Shown one piece after another: positions 41,006-48,882 of a DNA stretch of 64,000 nucleotides. The notes beneath the pieces are model-generated. The model was not told the origin of the DNA. It did no database searches and saw nothing but the letters and a program-made list of their open reading frames with translations. Position 1 is the first letter of the stretch. Each line of letters begins with the position of its first letter. The position numbers and the translations under genes were made by a program. Source of the DNA: Paulinella micropora (Eukaryota; Cercozoa; Imbricatea; Euglyphida); contig BJOX01000139.1 in the NCBI GenBank assembly GCA_009731375.1, positions 813,585 to 877,584 on the forward strand, read 5' to 3'.

Positions 41006-42338
41006 ATGTGGAGCGAAGATGACAAGAAGTTTGTTAGGCAGTTAAGAGTTGCTACTACCGAAAGTAAAATTTATGAAGTGGTGTCCATTTTCTACGATAG
41101 CAAATTAAAACCAAGTATAGCCTTTCATAATGCTATTATATCTTTATTTAGCACACCAACTAGTGATGAAGAGGTGCTTGAGGCACTTAAAGTAATATAT
41201 CCAAAATATGCTATCGTGTATCCAAATTTGAATAGTAGGCGACAAAGATTTTCTGAGGTGAGAAAGAAAGCGATAGAGCCTTACCAAAGTGAAAAAGTAT
41301 ATGAAATGAGCAAACTTGATAAGTATTTTAATCTAAATGAAGACGAGCGGATTGATATCGTTGAGGGATATAAGAAAGATGTCAAAGCCAAAAATGAACA
41401 AAAAATACAAATTGATGTCCGTGATGTAATGGCTAAAATGAACGATATGATATTAAGTAATGACCCTTATCTTAAACTACTTGCTTTGATGATAGCAATT
41501 GGAGCGAGGCCTGAGGAAATATTTGACAAAAACACATATGAATTAATACCAGATAAACCGAGTTGGTTGCGAGTGAATAACCTAGCGAAAAAGAGAGAAG
41601 GACAAAAAAAGAATTGGACTGAGAGGCCTGTTGTCCTTTTTACTCCCCAGTTTGTAATAGAACAAGTAAATTCAATACGAAATCATTTCAAAAAGAAAAA
41701 AGCAGTTATCATCAACAGCGAAGGGGTGCTTGATAAACAAAAGAATAATGAATTAAACAAAAGGATTATCAAAATCTCCCCTTGGCTATCAGAAAACACG
41801 CAGAAAAGCAGTATGTTGCGAAAACTATATGCTAGTTTGTCGTATAGTAATTTTGCCAATCCGAAATTAGAGAATTTTAACACGTGGGTAAGCAATGTAT
41901 TGGGACACGGCGATATGCTCACTAGTTTTAGTTATAGTTGGGTTAATGTGGCCGACCCTGAAGAAATTAAGGCAGAAGGGATTAAAACAGAATTAGAGGA
42001 ATTGAGACGCAAAATAGATTTATATTTGAATTTAAATAATACTAATGAAATTAAAAGCGAAAACGGAGACGAAGAATGTAGTTATATACCATTAGGTAAA
42101 AGCGCTAGTAGAGAGGATAAGTATAAATTGCTTGAGCAGATTTATAATGATAACCCGAATATTACAAATACTAAACTACGAAAATTAAGCGGGATTGGAG
42201 CCGTTATTGTCAATACGTTTANNNNNNNNNNGTAAAGAGAAGAGGGGCGAAGCGACGAGAAACGAAGCGAAAAAAGAAGAGGAAACAAAAGCACCATTAA
42301 GAAGAAGCACGAGAAATAAAAAGAAGGCTAATACTTAA
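41006..42338 (+). CDS. Tyrosine recombinase with protelomerase-like motif layout
   Basis: About 405 residues are readable before a 10-N gap at 42222-42231; a frame after the gap ends APLRRSTRNKKKANT at 42338 and is probably the basic tail. Likely catalytic residues are R168 (IAIGARPEEIF), K195 or K196 (NNLAKKREG), R272 (MLRKLYASLSY), H301 (VLGHGDM) and Y310 (TSFSYSW). The HxxR histidine of ordinary integrases is absent (Ser at R-3). The Arg-Lys-Arg-His-Tyr order, the 9-residue H-to-Y step and RKLYA...WVSxVLGH resemble telomere resolvases. A helix-turn-helix-like end (NITNTKLRKLSGIGAVIVN) follows. A general PLV integrase is the alternative; either would act at the palindromic ends. Confidence 0.75.
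42222..42231. other. 10-N assembly gap inside the recombinase gene
   Basis: Ten N is a placeholder of unknown true length. Similar placeholders occur at 34583, 37600, 38567, 43409, 44784 and 61593; those at 43409 and 44784 are flanked by repeated sequence, showing unmerged contigs. Confidence 0.95.
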
Positions 42339-42606
42339 CAACGACTAAAGGCGGTTCGCCATATTTTAGTCTAAGATTAGACTCTCGTCTGTAGCATTTA
42401 ATGGAGCAGATTGTGAAAAACTCAATACTATCTACACCATAAAAATTGCCCGCTATAATTGGAGGGTGCGACTGAAATGTGCGAGACAAACCGCATATAT
42501 TACAAAATTCTTCTCCATATTTTGGCTGGGGCATCTCTGAATAAACGAATGTCCTTATGTATCCAACTGTATCGCTCGGCAATTCGCGTATTATTATCAA
42601 TGACAT
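42328..42606 (-). CDS. PLV small zinc-binding protein, paralog of 40748-40990
   Basis: The 92-residue protein starts MSLIIIRELPSDTVGYIRTF, then CNICGLSRTFQ, PPIIAGNFYG and CSIKCYRRES. Motif order matches 40748-40990. A TATATAA element is directly upstream. Its stop overlaps the recombinase stop by about 11 bp, tail to tail. Confidence 0.8.
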   Translation of the reverse strand: MSLIIIRELPSDTVGYIRTFVYSEMPQPKYGEEFCNICGLSRTFQSHPPIIAGNFYGVDSIEFFTICSIKCYRRESNLRLKYGEPPLVVVKY

Positions 42607-42660
42607 GTTTTATATAATAAAGTTGATTTTACTAGAAAAAAATAGACTTACATGTATACA

Positions 42661-43978
42661 ATGAATTTGCTTGGTCAAAGCACGAATACGACATCATCAT
42701 CAACTACATCGTCATCTTCTTCTTCATTATCAACGGATGCTATAAGAGACGCATTACCAACAACGGCCTTTGGAGAATTGCGAACGGCCACTCTATCGCC
42801 AGTATTACAAAATGTATTTACATATGGTATTGATACGCGATTCTTTGACAAAACAGAAACCAACGGCGGGGTGTATCAACTGCTAATTCAATGGCGGTTT
42901 TGACTACATCGGCCTCGGGTAATTCAACCGCGCAGATTACGACTATTGAGCGAGCCAAATATAGAAGTGGTATGGGTTTAGTTGCTAGATTCTCCGCATT
43001 GTTTCCATCATCTATCGCCGCAGATAGTTTCAATTGCGATATTGGCATAGGCACACCAGCAGACAATTTATGTTTTAGACAATCAAGTTTGGGAATGTCT
43101 GTTGTAAGAACGGCGGGAAGTGTAGAAAATGTGGTCAGTCAATATGCGTGGAATGTTGATAAATGTAATAATACGGGAAACTTCCCCGCGATTGATTTTA
43201 CTAAATTGAACGTGTTTGAAATAGTTGTTCAGTATCTGGGCAGTGGTCAAATTACATTCAAAATAGAAAACCCGCGCACTGGACGAATGGAAGTAATTCA
43301 TGCGATTAAATACGCGAGCACTGCTACTACTCCATCATTGGATCAGGCGGCGTTTGCTATTTATGCGAAGGCGTATTCATCAAGTCTGGCATCCGTTGTA
43401 ATGAAAACNNNNNNNNNNCAAGTCTGGCATCCGTTGTAAAGAAAACGGCTAGTATGTTTTTGGCGGTTGAGGGGAATATTGATAGGACTATTGCTATTAC
43501 TAATTCGTATGACAATGTCAAAACTATAGGAGCAACTGAAAATGCCATATTTACTATTAGAAACCGCGCCACATTCAACAGCAAAACGAATTACAACATA
43601 ATCTACTTTGAGAATTTGTGTATAAGTAATTCTGATACTAAAACGTGTATTGCGAGAATTATTCTTAATACCACATTGGGAGGAACACCTTCTTATTCAA
43701 ATTACGATACAAACACATCGTTAGCAGAGGTTGATACAGCGGGGACAACAAGAACAGGTGGAAGCGTGATATTTACATATGTGTTGTCTGGTGGTTCATC
43801 CATATACATTGATTTGTCTCAATATAATATCAAGATAGGGTCAGGTAAGACATTTACTACATCCGTACAAAATACAAGCGGTGGAACGGCGAGCATTTAT
43901 GCTTCATTGAACTGGATTGAAGGATCAGATTTAAACCAAAAAAGAAGGGTTTATTTATGGCAAAATATTATATCATAG
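42661..43978 (+). pseudogene. Fiber-like virion protein, frameshifted and gap-split
   Basis: ATG 42661 (or 42652) opens a Ser/Thr-rich N-terminus. At about 42870-42880 (GGCGGGG) the frame shifts; the second frame reads VSTANSMAVLTTSAS and RAKYRSGMGLVARFSALF. The latter resembles the RYRPGxGxxxRFTALF signature of structural/fiber proteins seen in algal giant viruses and PLVs. A 10-N gap at 43409-43418 is flanked by the same 25 bases, so contigs overlap there. The rest (43454-43978) is beta-rich and ends in YLWQNIIS. Probable role: surface or attachment. Confidence 0.65.
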
Positions 43979-44216
43979 AATATTGTATTTGCGCATCAAC
44001 TTTCTTTTCTATCTCTATTGACATTTTTTTAATGTATTCAAAACCCTTATCCTTGATTAACTTTTCTGTTATACGCGCGTGATTTTTCTTCAAATATATG
44101 TAGAATTGGTCAATATTAACACCACAGGGAATTTGTTCTTTATGTTGCTGTCGTCGCCGTGAGTTAATAGTTTTGATTAAAGTGAATAGTATATCTAAAT
44201 TTTGTATGTAGGTCAT
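43968..44216 (-). CDS. PLV small hypothetical protein
   Basis: The 82-residue protein begins MTYIQNLDILFTLIKTINSR and is rich in Lys, Ile and Glu with helical character. It sits tail to tail with the fiber-like gene, overlapping by 11 bp. No family recognised. Confidence 0.6.
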   Translation of the reverse strand: MTYIQNLDILFTLIKTINSRRRQQHKEQIPCGVNIDQFYIYLKKNHARITEKLIKDKGFEYIKKMSIEIEKKVDAQIQYSMI

Positions 44217-44242
44217 TATATCTATACATTTCTTTTTTTTGC

Positions 44243-45332
44243 TTACGCATGATACACCTTGAGAAGAATACTAACTTCAAAATTGACAAGACATTCAAGC
44301 ACATTGCCACTCGCATTTCTAATTACAATATCAATAGACCTTAAACTTTTCGTTGTATTAAATGGCACATAATCGGCAACATCGTTTGACGATTCAAAGT
44401 AGCACTGGACTCCATAGGGTTTATCTAAATTACATTTACCAACGACAGAGAAATTACCATTTGCTTCAACTAAACCAGACTGATTTAAAGCACGACTATG
44501 AACATAAACGGCCGTTTCACCAATTAGATTGACTATGGATTGCATCGTGCTGCTCGCCGCCGCCGAAATATCGGCAGTTAGTCCTATCTTGTCGCTAATA
44601 GTGCTGTTATCGTAATCAAAAGCATACGTATCACCAGTGAAAGCGAAATTCAATTTATTAACGGAGTTCAAAGTTATAACTACGGAGTTGGGGGTAATTG
44701 CTGAATTAATCGCAGTTTGAAGAGCGGTAATAAATGTATCAATGGTGTATTGATTTGCTGTTACGATTGCCGTTTTTGTAGCCNNNNNNNNNNACATAAA
44801 CGGCCGTTTCACCAATTAGATTGACTATGGATTGCATCGTGCTACTCGCCGCCGCCGAAATATCGGCAGTTAGTCCTATCTTGTCGCTAATAGTGCTGTT
44901 ATCGTAATCAAAAGCATACGTATCACCAGTGAAAGCGAAATTCAATTTATTAACGAAGTTCAAAGTTATAACTACGGAGTTGGGGGTAATTGCTGTATTA
45001 ATCGCAGTTTGAAGAGCGGTAATAAATGTATCAATGGTGTATTGATTTTCTGTTACGATTGCCGTTTTTGTAGCCGATCCAGTTGTTTTAATCAATGTGA
45101 GAGTGTTGGCATAACTCGGTATGTTTGGGAAAACGTTTGGAATAGAGATACTTTTAACGACATAAGCACTGATTATATCAATATTGCGACCAGTTGCTGG
45201 TAAATCAACGACGAAATGGCCATTGTGAGTAGAAGCGGATTTTGATTCTGTTTTATCGCTTGAGGAGACGCGAAGGAGGAAATTTTTTTTTGTTCGCTTT
45301 TCATCTTCAAGATTGCTTATCGTAAATGACAT
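44243..45332 (-). CDS. Penton / minor capsid protein (split by an assembly gap)
   Basis: The N-terminal part from 45332 reads MSFTISNLEDEKRTKKNFLL and then RNIDIISAYVVKSISIPNVF and YTIDTFITALQTAIN, which I associate with PLV/virophage penton proteins. The gap at 44784-44793 splits the gene, and ~285 bp is present on both sides of it, with four substitutions between the copies. The C-terminal part, LVEANGNFSVVGKCNLDKPY to VSILLKVYHA, ends at 44243. Pentons occupy the five-fold vertices of the capsid with the major capsid protein, whose gene is the next one upstream. True length is near 265 residues once the repeated segment is counted once. Confidence 0.75.
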
Positions 45333-45375
45333 TGCTATATTATAAATTATATATTATTCTAATTTTTAATTTTTT

Positions 45376-46799
45376 TTATTGTTTTACGACGCATCTGCTA
45401 GGATAGATAGACGCGACTTTGACATATTTCAACCAAGCAGTAATGGTGCGATTTTCATTATAATTTTCCTCATAACGAAGAGTGACTTCCGCAGTTCGTG
45501 AGTTATTAACCGCAATCCCAGATGCTCCAATATGTGGCGACTGATTGAGTGTCTGGATAATGGTTGCAAATCCTGAGTTAGATGTAAGTCCTGTTTTATC
45601 TGAAGTAGAATAATAACTACGAAAGTTTTCAAGAGAAACAGACGAAGACATGTAAGCATCACGAATACCCATAGTCGCTTGAAGATTATTAATATACAAT
45701 TCCGCGCATCCTCGTTGAACGGCGGCCAGAGTATCAGCAACTCCAAGTTCCATCTTTTGTTGCGGAGCATACCAATCGCCAATACGGCATTGATATTTTC
45801 TGTAAGGCATTTGAGCAGTTCCCAAGTTGTCAATATTAGCATTTTCGGTGAGCACATTCTGAGTTACGATATACAAGCACTGAGCACGAGCAACGGCCTT
45901 ATTCACTTGGAGATTAAAATCATCGGAGATCCCCGGATTTGCCTTTTGGTTGTAGTATGTTTCATAAGTGTATGGAAGCCCATCCTTACTTCCCATCTGT
46001 TCAAGAATATTTCTCTGCACAGCAGGAGCAAGAGAGAATGTCTCCTACATAACAACTGGATTTGCTACGCTGTATTTCAAATTAGTAGTAGTAAATACAC
46101 TAGGAATCGCACCATTAGAGGTTCCAATGATAGTCAATGCTTCATTTACTGGTGCAAATGTCAAACGAAGTCTCATACCACTAATCAGAGAAGGAGGAAT
46201 GAGAGTTTCTTCATTAAACACTCCCGAGAAGTAATGAAGAGGATACAAACTCTCAAATATTGGCCAGTCGCAACACTACCAGCAGTGGGGACATTAAGTG
46301 CAAAATCAGTAACCGAAGTGTCGGTAACATTAGCATTAACACTGACTGGTTCTCGTTGTCCCGCCATCTGTGCCTGTCGGCGATAATCAAAAGGATAATA
46401 CCACGGGAGGATATTTCGCACCATCTTGTTCAAATCTTCAATTCGTTCAAGTTCGCTACCATCCTTACTTTCCAACAAAAATCTTTCAAAAATAGCGGTA
46501 GCGGGAGTGTTTTGGAAACCAAGAGCACAAGCAACATTATCTTTTCCATCAGTGGTCACCAATCCTTCGGCCATAATGTCAAATGACAAATAGCAATTCT
46601 TCCCATAAACAAAATCAGTGCTTGCCTGTAATGTAAAAATCATTTCAGTTCCAGAATCACTGGCATACTTTTGCTGATCGGCGAAGTTCTTCTTAAAGAT
46701 ACTTCCCTGTTCAGTGAGCGCCAGACTTGCTGGCAACTCATATCTGAGGTTGTTGAGTGTCATCAACTCCTCAGTAACTTCAATCTCCTTTCTTTCCAT
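45376..46799 (-). pseudogene. Major capsid protein (double jelly-roll type), frameshift plus in-frame stop
   Basis: ATG 46799 opens MERKEIEVTEELMTLNNLRY. Characteristic parts include FTLQASTDFVYGKNCYLSFD, FERFLLESKDGSELERIED, LPWYYPFDYRRQAQMAG, and later FNLQVNKAVARAQCLYIVTQ and YRKYQCRIGDWYAPQQKMEL, the last typical of PLV capsid proteins. Near 46250 one base is gained or lost, and in the new frame a TAG interrupts at 46045-46047, between NPVVM and ETFSLAP. Total length of about 474 residues fits the family. The neighbouring penton and ATPase genes form the morphogenesis module. Confidence 0.85.
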
Positions 46800-46880
46800 T
46801 TTTTTTGTGTGGTTGTGGGATGGTAAAATTTGCAATGCTACTATACTAAAAAAATAATAATACAAATTAAAAATAATTAT

Positions 46881-47279
46881 TTATTCACCTGAAACGGATT
46901 GTTTAATAAAATCAACTGATTTTTGTATGTTGTCAAGTCTCGCATCTTGTGGTGAAGTCAATTGAAACTCTCTTGCCTCAGCATTCTCAACTGCTTTCTT
47001 TAAATAAGCCAAACTGCTAACAGCAGTGTCCAAATCAACAACATCCGCATTTTCTTTTTTATCAGAAATGTCTGTTAATGTGTTTTGAATAGTGCTCTTC
47101 TCATACGGGACAAGGTCGCCAAACTCGGTCAATGGTTGATTAACTAATGGGGCACCATGACTACTCCACAATTCAAACTGGTTTAGTTGAAACCCATCAC
47201 TTTTTGGTCGGTTTGCTTCGTTAAGTTTGTTGATAAAGCCAATCGGCAAACGATGTAAAGCACTTGAGTTTTTAATCAT
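46881..47279 (-). CDS. PLV hypothetical virion-module protein
   Basis: Preferred start is ATG 47279 (MIKNSSALHRLPIGFINKLN), 132 residues; an upstream extension is hydrophobic and AT-derived. Sequence features are FELWSSHGAPLVNQPLTEFG and a helical C-terminal half (SLAYLKKAVENAEAREFQL). It lies between capsid and ATPase genes, so a virion role is plausible. No family recognised. Confidence 0.65.
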   Translation of the reverse strand: MIKNSSALHRLPIGFINKLNEANRPKSDGFQLNQFELWSSHGAPLVNQPLTEFGDLVPYEKSTIQNTLTDISDKKENADVVDLDTAVSSLAYLKKAVENAEAREFQLTSPQDARLDNIQKSVDFIKQSVSGE

Positions 47280-47323
47280 TATAAAAATGCGAATATATAA
47301 ATATCCACATAAAATATATTTTA

Positions 47324-47902
47324 TCAATTACCATTAATTATTTTTTTCATAATCTGTAAATTCTGGTGTGTAATTCTTTCCTCTTTCATTTTCTTTAAAT
47401 CCGCTATGGCTTGATTTACATCAATGTCATTAGTTTCAGTAACCTCCTTAGGTGGTGGCGGAGTTTCCTTAGAAGCATCCTCCATTGCTTCTATCTTACT
47501 TGCGGGTGTTGTGGTAGTGTGTTTCGGCACAGCAACAGGAGTGGGATTGACAGATTTGGGTAAAGATTGTTCAATCTTAAGTGCTGGAGACATCTCAATA
47601 GGTTTGGCATTTGGTTTAGGCAATGAAGTTTTTGCCGATTCTATGTCTGGTATTTTTCTTTTTAATGCTTCATCTGGCATTTGGTCTAGTTGCTGTTCGT
47701 TGTTCTTACTCCCCTTGCTTACTTTTGGTTTTAATTGACACTTAATCTTGCCACTCTTAATATCCGCTTCTATCGTCTTTACTGCTAAGTATTCGGGCGA
47801 TCCTTTACGGATCGTCACGAATTTTCCTTGCGCATTTTGTTTATACCAAATAGCAATTGCTTGTTGATAGCAAGTCTTGTATAATTTAGTTGATTCTGTC
47901 AT
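47324..47902 (-). CDS. PLV hypothetical protein with Pro-rich linker
   Basis: The 192-residue protein has an ordered N-terminus (YKTCYQQAIAIWYKQNAQGK), a Lys-rich then Pro/Thr-rich middle, and a helical end (VNQAIADLKKMKEERITHQN). The N-terminus recalls small nucleic-acid-binding or chromatin-like viral proteins but shows no motif I can name. A TATATGA-like element precedes ATG 47902. Confidence 0.65.
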   Translation of the reverse strand: MTESTKLYKTCYQQAIAIWYKQNAQGKFVTIRKGSPEYLAVKTIEADIKSGKIKCQLKPKVSKGSKNNEQQLDQMPDEALKRKIPDIESAKTSLPKPNAKPIEMSPALKIEQSLPKSVNPTPVAVPKHTTTTPASKIEAMEDASKETPPPPKEVTETNDIDVNQAIADLKKMKEERITHQNLQIMKKIINGN

Positions 47903-47944
47903 GTCATATATTATGGCGAAAAAAAAACCATTTAATTTAATTTT

Positions 47945-48846
47945 TTATAGGTTTGTCATATCTCTATCCTTATTAAGCCGTAATATAGTAGAGAAATTCT
48001 TTCTAAACTGAGTCGTTCTATCACTAGCCGTATTATTAATTGCTAGAAACGAATAAGGTTCTGCCGTAGCATATTTAACCATATTGTAAAATTCTTTTTT
48101 AGTGAGAAAAGGGCTTTCGTATTCATCTGCCAGTCTGTCAAGTTCGCTCCGCCTTACTCCATTAAAAATAATCATCCAATGACAATTAATTCTTATTCTT
48201 CGCGGGAGTTGCGTATAACTCTGAGTTGCTACCCAGACTGACACCTTAGCATGTGTTGAAGCGAAAAACAACTCGGTAAGCACTTCTGATTTGAGAAAAG
48301 CTTTACTCTGCGCGATATCATCCAATAACAATAGTATTTTTGGTGCCTTCTTAAACCCTTTAGTTTTAATCAGTTCTTTTTGTTTGGTTAATATTTCTCT
48401 CATTAACTCAGGCCTATCTTCTTTGATTATGTCTTCTTTTTTTAACTTGAGAGTGTCTTCTAAAATCGGGCACGGGCTTAAGCAAAAGATAACTATTCTA
48501 TCATAAAAACCTTTCAACATGTTCTTTTTGGCGAGTAGATTACAAATCATAACTGATTTACCACCGCCAGTGCTTGCACATATAACCATAGTCCCCATTG
48601 CTGGCAATTTTCTTCTTTTTGAATAGGGAGCAATTCAACGCTATCTCTTTGTGTTTTAATTGGTTGTATTTCCAAGTCATTGTGAAATTTGGGCGGTTTT
48701 TTGTTATCTAACTCTGTTATTACTGGCCTGTCAATGGTAAATTCCTCATGGGCTTTTTCTATGTTGGTTTTCTCCAGACTCTGCTTCAAAAGTGTTTTTC
48801 GTGGCAACTTGTTTGCTATTAATCCTTTACGTATAGATTTAGGCAT
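47945..48846 (-). pseudogene. A32/FtsK-HerA type DNA-packaging ATPase, one frameshift
   Basis: The N-terminal frame starts at 48846 (MPKSIRKGLIANKLPRKTLL) and runs to ...ELLPIQKEE. At about 48605-48615, in an A-rich run of the coding strand, the frame shifts into the ATPase proper: MVICASTGGGKSVMICNLL (Walker A, GGGKS), ILLLLDDIAQS (Walker B), and SVWVATQSYTQLPRR (sensor region). The gene is ~300 codons, a normal length. The enzyme pumps the genome into the capsid. The frameshift lies in a homopolymer context and may be a sequencing error. Confidence 0.88.
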
Positions 48847-48882
48847 CTAAAGTTGATTTAATTTAAATTAACTTTTCTTATA

